NCBI GenBank assembly: GCA_037074535.1
Contig: CM073465.1
Span: 67,631,449-67,695,448, forward strand
Length of the DNA: 64,000 nucleotides
DNA from: Gleditsia sinensis
Taxonomy: Eukaryota; Streptophyta; Magnoliopsida; Fabales; Fabaceae
Reading direction: 5' to 3'
A program made the translations under genes and the position numbers. Each line of letters starts with the position of its first letter. Position 1 is the first letter of the stretch. Below, piece after piece: positions 1 to 12,600 of the stretch. Under the pieces are notes generated by a model. It had not been told where the DNA came from. It ran no database searches and saw only the letters and a list, made by a program, of their open reading frames with translations.

Positions 1-1573
1 TTGATTCTTACATATCAACATCATCCTATGAATAGAATCATCTGAATCTATCATTTATTTTTATCTTAAAATCCATTAATCAATATGTTAAACATACGTA
101 GCAATAAATCCACCAATCCTTTTTAACATTTATGTATCATTGGCACATGTCCAACAATTCTAACTTACCTTATCATAGTAATTCTATACCTTTTTATTAA
201 CACCAATAAATTTATTATCAAAAATATAAAACCTTTTCTCTATCATATTTAAAAGCACCTCATTCTAACTTATTTCAATCTCGTTTAATTCAACCAATTA
301 TTTCAAGAAGATTTTTTCTAACAATTACTCATACATGAATTCTCAATTTCAACATAATTCACATCCTAGATACTAGACTAAATTTAGCATAATATAAATC
401 TTTAACACAAATATCTTAATCACTTATATTATTTTCGGACATGATTCTCATAGTATTCTCTATATGTCCAAATTAAGAGTTCAAAGATTAATTTAAATCC
501 TACTTCTCATATTGTATTCCTCAAAAACTTCAACACCACTAATTCTCTTAATTATATTCATCAAAATACCATAAGATCATTATCTGTCCACTCCTTTCAA
601 AATATCTTTTACTTTAACCTACTAACCAATTGGACACTATAATAACTGAGTTTCAAAGAAAAGAAAGTAACCTTCCTTCTAATATGGAAAAAGAATCTTG
701 CATTTAATACCAAATATTAATGTAGGATAATACAGCAGAAAATGTGGAATACTTAATAGAGAATGGTGCCAAAATAGGAAGTTAAAAATTTGTACAAAAC
801 ATTGAAATAAAATTAAAATCGGTAGCCGAAAATCTTGAAAATCTGTAAACAAAAATCTAACTGTTATATTGGCAAAAATCGGTGGCCGCAAGGATTGAAT
901 ATATGTGCCAAAATCTACTTTAAATTTGTTGGTATTCGGTGGAAAAATAGCACATGAAAAAAAACATTTCTGAGCTTATAAAAGTTTATGAAAATCAAAT
1001 AATATGTAGTTAACTGGTAGGATGCAGTTGGTTGCTTCAAAATAGATGTAATCAATCAACTGTAAAATAACCAGTCCAAATTAAAATTTCTCAAAATAGT
1101 TAGTCGACTGAATAATACCGATAGTCGACTAGCCAAGAACATTGGGAAAACAAAATAAATCATTTGATTGTCCCTTTTTAACAACTAACTTGTTTGCATT
1201 TTAACTATTTTTTTTACAATTACGCCTATCACTTTCAACTTTCCTACAAGAATCAAGACATCAATGCTTCATCAAGGACAACAAGAAAAAGATAAATTTC
1301 TAGTGATATCTTAACCTTATTCTCTTTATATGCTTAATATGAGTGACTATCACAACTACTGTACTTATACATGCTTGCCGTCATTTTTTGAAAATTTCAC
1401 CTTCAATTTAGCTAATATCCACCAATCACTCACATACTATTCTAATTATTCCTAGCTTATTCACATAGCTATCATAAGTATGCTATTCTCTAAATTCTAT
1501 AAATGCACACGTTAATTTCTTTACTTTCATATTCCAAATTAAGGTGTGTGCAGTTATGGAGGGAATCACATTT
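1..1573. other. AT-rich stretch without a recognisable gene
   Basis: No open frame of convincing length or recognisable protein similarity was found on either strand. The minus-strand Gypsy pol relic at 2222-2700 might be expected to continue to the left, but I could not recognise RNase H or integrase here. The stretch is either too decayed to read or unrelated flanking DNA. Confidence 0.5.
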
Positions 1574-2205
1574 CGTCAATTTCGAATATTTGTGTTTTTT
1601 ATGGTTCCAGTCTTGGAAAAGATGGAGAGTATGTGAAAGCTGCATAAAACCTGGGTATGGTAATGGCCAGGAGAAAAATTCATTTAGTCTATGGTGGAGG
1701 TAACCGTAGATTAATGGGGTGTGTGTCTACAGCTGCCCATGTAGGAGGATGTCAAGTTCTAGGTATTATTCCTACAGCTCTAGTTGCATCTAACATCGTA
1801 GGAAAGACAATTGGGGAAGAGTTTAGGGTAGCTTCCATGCATGAACGCATGGCTAGAATGATGAGCAATGATGATGCCTTTATTGCCTTACCAAGTGGTT
1901 TTGGTACTTTAGAAGAGATTTTTCAAATAGTTTCTTGGGCACAATTGAATATGCATCACAAACCGATAGGTTTGTTAAATGTTAACCACTTCTTTGACGG
2001 TCTGTTGTCTTTTCTTGATCATGCTGTGGAACAAAGGTTCATCTCACGCTCAGCACGACGAATTCTCATCTCGGCTTCAAATGCTGAGGAGTTGATTGAT
2101 GCTTTACAAGCATATATTCATGTACCTGATCCAACTATGACTCAAATAGAATGGATGACAGACAACCGCAGGAAGCACAAATTGGATTTGAATCTTTATC
2201 TTTAG
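1574..2205 (+). pseudogene. LOG-like cytokinin riboside 5'-monophosphate phosphoribohydrolase pseudogene
   Basis: LOG enzymes release active cytokinin bases from their riboside monophosphates in the cytosol. The family's order of motifs is visible: a degraded N-terminal strand (YGSSLGKDGEY, normally CGSS), VYGGGNRRLMG, LGIIPTAL, SMHERMARM, the signature PSGFGTLEE (1891-1917, usually PGGxGTxxE) and WAQLNMHHKPIGLLNV. Overall it looks closest to the LOGL10-type branch. It is broken: TAA at 1645-1647 lies in frame with the domain, and a T run near 1595-1600 marks a frameshift from the preceding FRQFRI codons. The ATG at 1657 opens a 182-residue frame, but that frame lacks the first Rossmann strand. 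The coding part has no introns, whereas plant LOG genes usually have several, so a retrocopy or a TE-captured copy is likely. Its stop lies about 16 bp from Gypsy RT sequence on the other strand. Confidence 0.8.
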
Positions 2206-2221
2206 ATGTAGTAAAACGTAG

Positions 2222-2700
2222 TTATTATTGTACTACTTTTACTTTCTTAGAGTCTACTTGGATACCATATTTACCAACTATACTCTCTTAGAGTTGGTAA
2301 AACTATCTTTGAATATTGCTTATGATCCTCTGAACTTTTGAAATATCCTAGTATATTATCAATAAATATAATAACAAGTTGATCCAGGGATGACCTAATT
2401 ACTATTCATTAAATCTATGAATGCAACTAGGATATTTGTCAAATTAAATAACATAACCAAGGACTCATAATGCCCATAATGAGTTCTAAAAGAAAATTTT
2501 TGTACATCCTCTTCTCTTATCCTCAATTAATATTACTCATATCTCAAATCAATTTTTGAAAGACATTAAGCACCTTGTAACTGATCAAACAGATCATCTA
2601 TACGAGGTAATGGGTATTTATTCCACACTGTCACCTTATTCAACTGTCTATCCAAGAGCCCTTCACATGAATTCCCATTTTGCAAACCTTAAATTTTAAA
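2222..2700 (-). pseudogene. Decayed Ty3/Gypsy reverse transcriptase fragment
   Basis: Read on the minus strand, the sequence gives typical Gypsy RT blocks in order: RQLNKVTVWNKYPLPRIDD, FDQLQGA, SKIDLR, IREEDVQK, FRTHYGHYE, FIDNIL and KSSEDHKQYSKIVL, ending with VDSKKVKVV near 2222. The catalytic motif, normally FIDD or YIDD, reads FIDN, and several in-frame stops are present (for example right after LQGA), so the fragment is dead. It lies about 700 bp downstream of the minus-strand primer-binding site at 3387-3398, much too close for an intact gag-protease region. A large internal deletion is therefore likely. Confidence 0.85.
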
Positions 2701-3386
2701 TTTCCATGAGTAAACCTTCCTTTATCATAATACTTATACATAGTATTATTGAAAATCAAATTGTCTTCGAATTCTTTATATCAACAAAAATATATCATTG
2801 AAAATATTGTCTTCATAGATTCTCCACTCTCAAATTCAATCCAACCCACAACTTACCAAATTCATTTATATATATATATAGATTCCAACTCATCCATCCA
2901 AAAAGAGATTTAAATCTATTTTCAAAATACTCACTTTATTTCAAATCATTATCTTGGAGTTAACAATCTCGATCACATCATAATCCACGATAATTATTAT
3001 ATTAGCCATTCGTCATATTGTTTCACGTAACCAAATCAAACAATGAATTCAAACCTTCTTGACATACAAACAAGCCATTCCCTTTGTGTTCGGATAGAAT
3101 TTTCTTACTTTCAGCTAATTTTCCAAGAGGGTTCTCTTTATCACTTTTCATCAAAACAAGTTCAAAAGCTGAACTAGTAGTCCATACACAAAAGGTACCA
3201 TCTAGGACATACGCATAGATGTTTAAATCTCGCATATCTAAGGAAAAGAATTAGAAGGAAGAAAAAGATGACACCCTATAGAATTCCACAACAGCACCGT
3301 GAGTATAAATATGTCTGCAGTTACATACCCATACTCAAAGTCCTACTACAGAATTCTTTGCTATGTTAACCACAGGGAAACTTAAT
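2701..3386 (-). other. Remnant of Gypsy internal region between PBS and RT
   Basis: This should hold gag and protease on the minus strand, but only about 0.7 kb remains. A 70-codon open frame (3235 to 3023, minus) begins MRDLNIYAYVLDG and resembles nothing I recognise. No zinc knuckle or protease DSG motif was seen. I treat the stretch as decayed retroelement DNA. Confidence 0.45.
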
Positions 3387-3398
3387 GCTCTGATACCA
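3387..3398 (-). other. Primer-binding site (initiator tRNA-Met type)
   Basis: The plus strand reads GCTCTGATACCA, the exact reverse complement of the common plant retrotransposon PBS TGGTATCAGAGC. It sits 3 bp from the LTR edge at 3402 and fixes the orientation of this Gypsy element as minus. Confidence 0.85.
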
Positions 3399-3401
3399 AC
3401 T

Positions 3402-5588
3402 TGTAACGCCCCAAATTTACGTTACGTAAAATAAACAATTTTTTTCCTACAATTATTATTTCCACAATCAGATGTTTTCCTTAAAGATATATAATTCAAT
3501 TCTTTATCATGAGAACAAATATATATAGGATCTCTCATGTATACACAATATACAGACCAAATCTATAAACATCAAAGTACAGTAGAAACGAGGATCCTGC
3601 CTGTAGTGTTCAGAGCACTCTAGAATACAAATACAATATAATTCAAAGACCGTGAGTCTTGGAAGCAATGTAGACTCACCCAAAGAATATATATGACCTA
3701 TCTGCCGAATCTGACTCTGATATTCTTATCTAAAAAATATGAAAATATTGTGTAGTGAGTTTGACAACTCAGTGAGCAAATAATTCCTCCTATGACCTCT
3801 TAGGTCAGCATATGGATGTACTTATATTTTAAAATGTGTCACATAGAAAATACAGTTCAGAAGTACATTTATATGGAACTCGTATTTCAAATATTCTCAG
3901 ATCAAAGGATATTCAGATATCTAAAACCATTTGCACCATATTATGATCATTAAACAAATGTTATTATGCTCAGTTGTATAAGCTATAGTGAAATATTATG
4001 ATTTGAAGGTAAAATCATTACTTTTAATGCACCTGCCTCACTTGGCAATCTGGTCAATGCAATGAAAATATAACTCATTTACTATACGCATAGTGACCTC
4101 GACCCCAGTCACAATAAGTGATCTGGGAATGTGAGTACATCACCCTCCTGCCCCCTCACATTACAACTGTCACCCGGTTGGAGCGGCCCTCCCCCGGCTC
4201 ACTCAGGCTAATAGGGGTCCCCTATTCGGTACCGTCACAAGCCATATAACCAGCCAATATTCATCAATACATATAAATACATGTAAAATTATCAAGCAAC
4301 TCGCCATGAGCATTACGCTTGCCATTCAATCTCATTTATAAGATGACATGCATCATTTTCACAAGTATATAACTTTACAAATCAATGCATCGTGCACATA
4401 ATGTTCACTTTATCAAATAATGATAAATACATTTAGAACCACATATTCAATGAGTTTCAAAATTCATTTCTAAAACCATACTCTTCTTGAACTATGTGCC
4501 AGTTCGTAAGTATAACAGATATTTTAACACATTTAATAAACTTATAATAGCATAAATAATTTATAAACAAAACAATAATACATTTATAGTTCAAGAAGAG
4601 CATGGGGCAAGTCATAGAAAGATTTATCTACTCATAGGATTGGGCTCCTGGTTGAATAGCCCTAAAATATATTTTTCAAGCCGAATTTGACCAATTAGAC
4701 CTCAAACACGTGTCTGGAGAGTCCAAAGACTTAGAAAATGACTCCGGGTGCTTGATCAATATTCACCACCGGAAAACACTATTTACTCGTCAGAAATCAC
4801 TATTTACGACGAACAAAAAGTTGTCAGATAGCAGAAAAATTTCATATCTTAAGGTTTATCTAACTCTTGAATCCATCTACAGTGTCAGAATTTCAATTAG
4901 AGGTCTCTAAGTAAGAGTTTTAGAATTTACCTTTTTCTGATATTTTCTACTTCAAATCTATGGCGATTCAATGGCTGATTTAAAAAATTGATTGGTCAAA
5001 ACCGTAGTATTCTTCGTCCTGAATCCAGTAATACATTCAGTTTTGAGATCGGAAGCCAATAAACACTCCAGATCTAGAGAAAAAGTTGAAGATTACTATT
5101 CACTCACTATTAACTCACTATGCATCCGTTTCAAAAAAAAAATTTCGATCCGTGCGTTGTCTTCGACCTTCTCCCTTCCTTTTTTATTTTGTTTTTTTAA
5201 TAATAATTATTATTATTTAGTTATTAATACTAGGATTTTCTTTTATATAAATTCTGTTTTTCATCTTAAATTTTCTCAAAAATTTCTAAAAATTTACATT
5301 CTCATAAACCTTTAGTTAAACTCTTAAATCATGATTTTTCTTGATAAAAGTCATAATAAAACAAATCTCAAAATAAATATCTTTATACATATTAAAAGAA
5401 AGAATATTTTTAGAAATACAACAAAAATTCATTAAATACCAATATAATTATTTTAAGTAAAATAATAATTATTTTAATTAAAAATAGACTTATTTTTAGC
5501 AGAATATAATTATTTTTAAATAAATAAAAATATATTTTTTTTATAACAAAACATTATTATTTAAAAATAAAAATTATGGGATGGTACA
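3402..5588 (-). mobile_element. Gypsy long terminal repeat (minus orientation)
   Basis: On the plus strand the LTR opens with TGTAACGCCCC next to the PBS, and it appears to end at ...GGATGGTACA near 5588, giving canonical TG...CA ends. The right end is judged by eye because no target-site duplication can be checked with the other LTR missing. Its middle and right parts align with the solo LTR at 51354-54150 (for example the 'ctttagttaaactcttaaatc' type block near 5310 and 53757). About 1.1 kb aligns, inverted, with the solo LTR at 23846-25279. Confidence 0.7.
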
Positions 5589-6699
5589 TATACGCCGTCA
5601 AATTTTTAAGGGACTAAAATTTATCCATATTAAATAATAGGCAAGTGACTCATCCGACATATTTTTCCTTCTCCAAACATGTCTTTTGCGGTGAGTGGGT
5701 GACCACCTTCTTCCTCCGTCTGAATTGGTTGAACTGACGAAGCAACCAGGCAATGTTGATTCGTAGATCAGCTCAAGATTTGTGGGTCTGAATGCTTCCA
5801 GGCCCACCAAGCCGCAACAGTTTTGGATCTTCAGACTTGAGCTCTCATGACCTTCTTACATTCCCTTACGGCAGCTCCGTCTCTATTTTTTGACACTCGC
5901 TCTATGCAGGTTATCTCCTCCTTTCTGCTCCCTCTTCCCCCATTCCTTCTCTTTCCCCATTTGTTACCGTTATCTGGTGGACCCCTCTACTTCTTAGTCG
6001 TGACCTTCTTTCCACTGACTCAAGTCTGCCATTATGTGGTTTGAGACAGATTCCAAACTCGGAATCCAAGACCTGTGTTGGCTCCAAGCTCGACCTGACT
6101 TGTACTTTCCTGCTGCTATCGGTAGGCTGACAATTTTCTCTTTATAACACAACGACTAGCTGATGCATTTGGAAGTTCGACACATCCCCTAAATTTTCCT
6201 CCTACATCCGCTGTGACCTTTTTGATTCTCAACATATCCAAATTTTGGGTTTGGTATGAAGAAGTCTTAAACTGGGTCAAGGTCATAGTATAGATTCCAA
6301 ACTTCATTGCAGGATTGATCTAAAGCACACATAATCTGCCATTAATGGTTCTACTCTATCAGTATCATTTTAAATTCCTTTTGCGCTTCTCAATTCTTAC
6401 ATTCAATGCTAAAGCGCTAATAACATAATTTTCACTCTCAGATTTGCGAATTTTCAATTTAAGAGATTTCACAAATTTCCTTTTGTGCTTTCGATTTTTA
6501 CATTCAAGGTTTCTTGTTGCACGCTAGCTCTGGGCAGAGATTGAAGATTTTTTGGTATCTATGGTTATACATTATGATGAATGTAATGAAGAAGCAGTTT
6601 GGAGAAAAAAAAATGTCACGTAAGTTTAATCTAGACATTTAATATAAATCTAAATGCTCTACTTTACTATTCTCACTCTCTCATGTAAGATAGTGCTCT
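5589..6699. other. Intergenic stretch, no gene recognised
   Basis: Short open frames occur on both strands (for example 5847-6044 plus and 5598-5810 minus). None has a recognisable domain or a convincing splice context. Part of the stretch is C/T-rich (about 5840-6000). Confidence 0.4.
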
Positions 6700-7010
6700 T
6701 ATACATATGTGTGTGTGTGTATAAATAGGAAAAATTAAGTTTCTCCGGTCTTCTACGCAACCACCTTTTAATTTAAAATTTATTGAGTTTTGGTCCGTAT
6801 CACATTACTACTCTCAACCTTAAGAGTTTTTCTTTTTCATGTAGTTGGTGACGCGTGTGTGTGAATAGGAAAAATTAAGTTTCCCTAGACTTCTATGCAA
6901 CCACCTTCTAATTTAAAATTTATTATGAGTTTTGGTTCCGTATCACATAACTATTCTCAACCCTAGAGTTCTTCTTTTTCATGTCGTTGGCGATGATTGC
7001 TGCCTTCATT
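6700..7010 (+). repeat. Two tandem copies of a block also found 3' of the kinase gene
   Basis: Two adjacent copies, at about 6705-6860 and 6860-7000, share a (GT)n tract, 'aggaaaaattaagttt', 'taatttaaaatttatt' and 'gagttttggt'. A third copy lies at about 60838-61020, downstream of the kinase gene, with the same order of landmarks: (GT)n, a TA-rich piece, 'taatttaaaatttgtt', 'gagttttgtt' and 'ttggca'. This suggests that 6.7-7.0 kb was once the 3' flank of a paralogous kinase gene. Confidence 0.6.
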
Positions 7011-7541
7011 TTCTCATTCCCTGTTTATTCCAACAGAAAATCTTTTGGATTAGATATTAGAAAAAAGACAATAGACAATGCCCTCCTACATTCCAATCCC
7101 CTTAACGCCTCCTCAAGGAGGTGTTCAGCGTTGGCAGTATTAGCCAAAGTTTCTATAGCTTGTATTGATCAAAGCAAGGATGAAAGTGAGGCTACTATTA
7201 CCATTTCCAGTAGTCAGGGAATGGAATTTAATCTGGTGAATTGCATTGTAGGTATAGCCATAATTAATTTTTTTAAAGAAATCAATTCTATCTTCTACTT
7301 CTGCATGTAAATCAAGGATGAAAAAAAATACAATTTTGATTCACCCATAAGTCAATAGAAATATTAGATTGGTTTGCCACGACACCTTCAAATATAATTC
7401 CTCATGTTAATTCAATTAAATGAAAAAATAGACATTGTAAGTACAGTCTATATTCTTTAAAAAGTACAGGTCATCCTAGATATAGTGTTAGGTTGAGCTA
7501 GGTTGCTAATCAAGTCAATTGGCCATGTTAGAAATGAACAA
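7011..7541. other. Intergenic stretch with one unassigned open frame
   Basis: An ATG-initiated open frame runs from 6981 to 7310 on the plus strand (109 codons, beginning MSLAMIAAFIFSF). It starts inside the repeat block and matches no family I recognise. It may be chance, so I do not call it a gene. Confidence 0.35.
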
Positions 7542-7577
7542 AAGAAGAAGAAGAAGAAGAAGAAGAAGAAGAAGAAG
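7542..7577. repeat. (AAG)12 microsatellite
   Basis: Twelve uninterrupted AAG units are visible. Confidence 0.95.
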
Positions 7578-7701
7578 CAAGAAGTCCATTAAATTCTTGC
7601 AAATAATTTAGTTAGAATAAGTATAGAATATAAATGAGTCATTTTTTTATGGTTTTATACACATGTGGAATAGCTAATGTCATATACTGTGTTATTTACA
7701 G

Positions 7702-7924
7702 ATGAAATTCCAGCTCCTATTTTTCATTAACATGCCTTCTTTGAGAGTGGCCGAATTTGATCTCTACAATTTATGTGGCAGTCTCCCACAAGATATGTCT
7801 CATCAACTTCCTGTACTTGAAGTTTTTGCTTTAGGTTCTAATCAATTTAAGGGAAGCATTCCAAAAGCAACCAGTAATTGCTCATATTTGATTGGGTTGT
7901 CTTTAATGAAAAACTCATTTACAG
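7702..7924 (+). pseudogene. LRR pseudo-exon from a receptor-kinase paralogue
   Basis: The segment is bounded by a good acceptor (ttatttacag) and a donor (ttcacag|gtatgc), as in the LRR exons of the kinase gene at 28-60 kb. It encodes about three LRRs: an IPAPIF start, then SLRVAEFDLYNLCG, SLPQDMSHQLPVLEVF, and SIPKATSNCSYL to MKNSFTG. The SLPxDMxxxLPxLEV repeat is characteristic of subfamily XII receptor kinases. The length of 223 nt is not a multiple of three. The reading frame shifts by one base between PIF and INMPSL, so the exon is broken. No kinase exon lies near it, so it is the relic of a lost paralogue. Confidence 0.75.
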
Positions 7925-8866
7925 GTATGCATACTACTGTTCATTCATATTTGTAGCTTTGAAACGGTTCTTCGTCTGTTTATTTAATTTCATTAAAATA
8001 GAAAACATTTTCTGTGTCTGTTTTGGGAAAAATGTGGCTTGTTTTATAATGTATCATCTCATGCCATATGCTAACTCTCCTGATTCTATGAAACTGTGTT
8101 TTGGGGACTGATGGTCAACTTTTAAGTAAAGAGGAGTAAATTGCATAAGGCTCTAAATTGAAGAGGGTTCATTGCATTTTAGCTTAATTTTAAACATTGG
8201 TTGAAGATCGTTTAGTTGTTGCAGGTTTCTACTATAAGAATTAGAATTAAGAGATCTTTAATAGGATATTGTTTCACCAATCTAGGAGGAGAAGCGAGTG
8301 ATGGACAATTCTTTCCAACAAAGCTACAATGCGACCATGTTCATCTCGGATAAAATTTATTTGGAAATTTTAACGATCTTAGATGAGTTATAACAAAAGT
8401 TACTAATTCTCATCTAGGTGTTTAAATTGCCTAACATGTTCATCACAGCCAAGGTCTTGGAAACTCAACGCATAGTGCACAACTTAATTGTAGGTTTCTA
8501 CTAAACTCCGTCTAGTGGAGAGAAGCTATGTACAGGTAAAAGTAAATGCTTACTTTCTGATTTGTAACTGAAGTTCCCCACTATTCTGCTCTGGCAATCT
8601 ACCAGCAAATAAAAATATTAATCTCAAGGACAAAGACTATTAATTTGTTGGAACAACCCCAATTTACTTCTAATCTCGCAATTGTACAACTGCTAATTTT
8701 CAATCTCAACATCAAAATGCAAGAGCATTATGCTACAGTAGTCTAGGGAGGAGATAATTCATTAAATAAATGAGATTATATTCAGACCTAAAAAATAAAT
8801 TCCTAAATACAATTTACAATCTTTAAATGTATTTCAAAAAATAATAAATTGAATGAAAGACTCCTA
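7925..8866. other. Intron-like or intergenic AT-rich stretch
   Basis: No gene or further LRR exon was seen. Confidence 0.45.
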
Positions 8867-9303
8867 GGGGCTTGTTTGAAAGTATTTTCAAATTTTTTTT
8901 ACTATTTTAAAAAAAAATTAAAAAAATTTCTAAAAACTGCTTTTTCAGAATAAAAGAATAAAAAACTTATTTGAATGTAAATTTTAATTACAATATCTAA
9001 AAATAAAATATTGTGATTTACGTAGTGGTTAGAAATTTATTTTGACAAATTATTTACAGCTTTATGTCATTAATGAAAATAGTTCTCTTTGTTTTCTTTT
9101 AAAAAATTTAAAAATAGTTTTACACAAAACCAAAGAAAATAACAACATTGTGCTTCCTAAAAACTGTTTCCTGACTTACACTTTTACAAAACAAGTTTTT
9201 AAAAACAGTTTATAAACATAACATGACAAATAATTTTTTTTTGTTTTTATAGAATAAAAAAACGAAACCAAAAATCCGTTCTGAAAATTGTTTTTGAACA
9301 AGT
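8867..9303. mobile_element. Probable foldback MITE
   Basis: The left end (gggcttgtttgaaagtattt) and the right end (gttttTgaacaagtcc) are imperfect inverted repeats of the common plant type GGGCTTGTTTG. The ~430-bp interior is A/T-rich with further inverted similarity. I could not find a convincing target-site duplication, so the ends are approximate. Confidence 0.45.
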
Positions 9304-9688
9304 CCACAAATTTTCAGCAAAATCACAAAATGAGACTAAATGGGTAGTTAAGTGAGAGTTAGGATTGAGCCCTGCGTGTAATTATGCTTCATATAGGTTT
9401 TACACAATTGTCTAGCAGAATCTTTATGACATAAATTTGTCTCTAACTCTCATATGGGACGGATAGAAGAGGCATTTGAATTTTTTTGTGAAGTTAAGAA
9501 GTTATGAATCACAACTAAATCTATTTTATATGGAAAATTGTAATGAAAATTTGGCAGGGTCCTGCATACTAGAGAAGAGACTATTATACGGTTTCTGTTG
9601 TGCAATTGTAGTAATTAGTGCAGTAAAAACCCAAAAAATTGCCTTCAGTAGCTTTAAAAGCAAAAATAATGAACCTCCAAATATCATG

Positions 9689-12600
9689 CACTGCAGAAAA
9701 AGTTTATTTTATGGTATTTTTAGCGGTGGTACAAAAAAATAGTTGCTAGTTGGCCACAGTTTTCCACCATCGCTAATGTTTACTGTTTACCGGTGGTATG
9801 CCGTAAAACCGCCATTAATTTTTTTTTCCTTCTTTTTTAAGTCATAGACTCCTAAAAATTCCTAAGGTATCTTTAGGTGTTGGGAGAGAAAAAAAGAGAA
9901 AAGAATGAAAAATAATTGTTAATTTCCCTTTCTCTTGTTTAAATGTTTAAAACAAACAAGAGAAGAAATAGAAAATTATTGTTAGTTGTAATGCACTTTA
10001 TAAAAGAGGGGAATGATGGGAAGAAGAGGTTAAATGAAGTTTTTCTCTTTCTTTGGGAGAACAAATTTAAGAGAAGAAAAAATAAAAAAATTATAAATTA
10101 ACTTAAATTGAGAGACTTTAGAAGAGATATTTATCACAATAAACATTATGTTCAACTGTTTTTACATTAATATTTACAAAATTTGTTATTGGAATTAAAA
10201 TATTAATATACAAATTTATTTATTTTTAAATAAGATTATAAAATGTATTACAACTTTTTTATTTATTTTAAATATCAAAACAAAAAAATCCTATCCTCCG
10301 TGGCTCCGTAGGAAAGTCTCCCTCTCCCCCTTCTTTTTGGAATCCTCCTATCCCCCCTCCAGCCTTAGTCCTCAACTTATCGCTCGGAAAAGCGCCCCCC
10401 ACCCCCGGACCACCATATCTGTTTCCGTGCCCTTTTCTTCTTCAGCATCTTCCACCTCATCCCTTCTGTGTTGGATGATGTCTTCCTCCGTCGATAGCAA
10501 TGGTCGCTGTTTCTTCTTGGATACTTGGGGTTTGACGCTGCTGCAATATGTAATCACTCTCTGTTCCTCTTTCTCTCTCTATTTCTCCATTTGCCATGGA
10601 TTAGTCTATGTTCGTGCTTAATAGCTACTATTCTACACTTATAATGGAACCTAAATCCACTCAATAGGTAAATATAGCCATTTGCTTCACATTGACCGAT
10701 TATTGAAGCATCTAAATTGAACTTCATAAAGCAGAAACTTGGGGCTCTGAGCTCAATGCTGAAAAGATCTAAAGGTTAATCACTAGATATGAAGAAAAAA
10801 ATGGAGAGCGAGATAAAAGGGCTTCTGGAGGATATGAACAAAATGGCTTAATCTTCTTCGTCCTATATGAGGGTAGATCTAGTGATAATGTTATTTGGAA
10901 TATCATTTACATGCCTAACTATGCTACTCCTTCATGAAACATTGTATAGAGATCAACATTTTGGATTTTTCTGTCTCGTAATTATAGTGGTCTACAAACA
11001 GCTTGTGAGGATAAAAATTATGATTTTTTTTAAAAATAAATATATGTTTTTTGTGTGAAATACGTTGACTTTTCTCTGGAAGGAACTCTTAATAATTAGG
11101 TAGGGAATAGAAAAATTCGTGCATAGATATTTGCATCCTTTTAAAAGTAAAGGAAAGAAGAAAGAAAATTATCAGTTTTCTATTTGGCCAGAGGATGAGA
11201 ACAAGGTAAAATCCGCTGCATCAGGGCCATCTATTTTATTGTCATACTTCATACCCTTTTACTCTATCCATTTTCTAATTCTTTCCTTGTTTTTAAAGAA
11301 AATTTCACTATTGAAAGGCTTTCATCAGACTATTACTTCAATAATTAATTAGCTCTATGCACTGTATATTTCTAGCTTATTTGTTAATTGATGTGAGTGA
11401 TTAGGTTCTTCAATTTTGCCATAGATTTAATATCTTTAATTTTTCCATTTTGATCTTCTTAATCTTATGATCAATCCTTCTTTGAAGCTGTTATGCTAAC
11501 GTTGTGATCCAATGCTTAGTTTTTCCACCTCTCCTGACTACTGCTTATTTGCTTCAAAGATTGCAAGTTGAAACATATATGTTTGCAATCACAATTAACA
11601 TGTTAGAATTATATTTATAATTTATGATGTGCCAAATTTCTTGACTACTATTTCTTGTATCTGTTACATTGGGTAAAATTTCTCGTCTCTATTTCTTGTA
11701 CCTCTGTGTGAGCTCAGAAGTTTGAATTTGAATTCAAAAGAAAAATCTCCACTCTGTTTCAAACACAAACTTTCTCAATTACCGGTATTGGGAGTCAATT
11801 GGTAATGGGAGAGAAGAAGATGCACATAAATTTTTAAGGTTTACTTTTACATATTTTGAAATTTTGTGAGTTCTTAGTTCACTTTTAGCTAATGAGTTAT
11901 GTTTGATGGGCATGTGATTGAAGCAATGCTATCTGTTTACCATATGAAATTATATCAATGCGTCAGGCTAATTGGTAGAGGGTATAACATTTAGGGGTTA
12001 CCTTGATCAAAGTTAATCTATCTTTTTTCAGTGTATAATTCTATCTGGAAATGTAACTTTTAACTATCTATTATGGTTTTTTACTTCCCCAATAGTGCAA
12101 TACAGTGTTGGCCTATCTTCAATATAGATAATCCTATTTTTCCATAATCCTAGCATTTTTTGATATAAGAGGCAAGGACAATGACCATAAGTCTAGCCAC
12201 ATTAACTTTTTCTTTTAGATTAAATTCTTCAATAATCCTATATAACTTTTTTCTCTGCTTGAAAGTAATCTTATCAATCATGAATAAATTGAAAGCCTTC
12301 AGGAGTAATTAATTGCTTGAGATTGATTTTATATATTTGGCTGAATATTCTTTTTGTAAGTTTTGTAGGTTAAAAAGTTAGAAAGGCATCCATAAAAGAA
12401 GGAAACCAAAAGGAAGAACAGGGATGCAGGAACATTGGAGTGATTGGATGTATGCATCCAACCAAAGCACAAAAAGTGAAAGAAATCTATATGTGACACT
12501 ACTAGCATTCTTTGATATATCCATTAGTTTAGTGGAATTCTTATTCTCTTTCCACCATTGACACTACCAAGTAGGCCTCGTATTTTTACCCAATAAAGCC

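Noticed and set aside
3023..3235. 70-codon minus-strand frame as a host gene
   Set aside because: It lies between the PBS and RT of a decayed Gypsy element and resembles no known family. A chance frame or gag relic is more likely.
6981..7310. 109-codon ATG-initiated open frame as a gene
   Set aside because: It begins within a repeat shared with other places, has no recognisable domain and no supporting splice structure.
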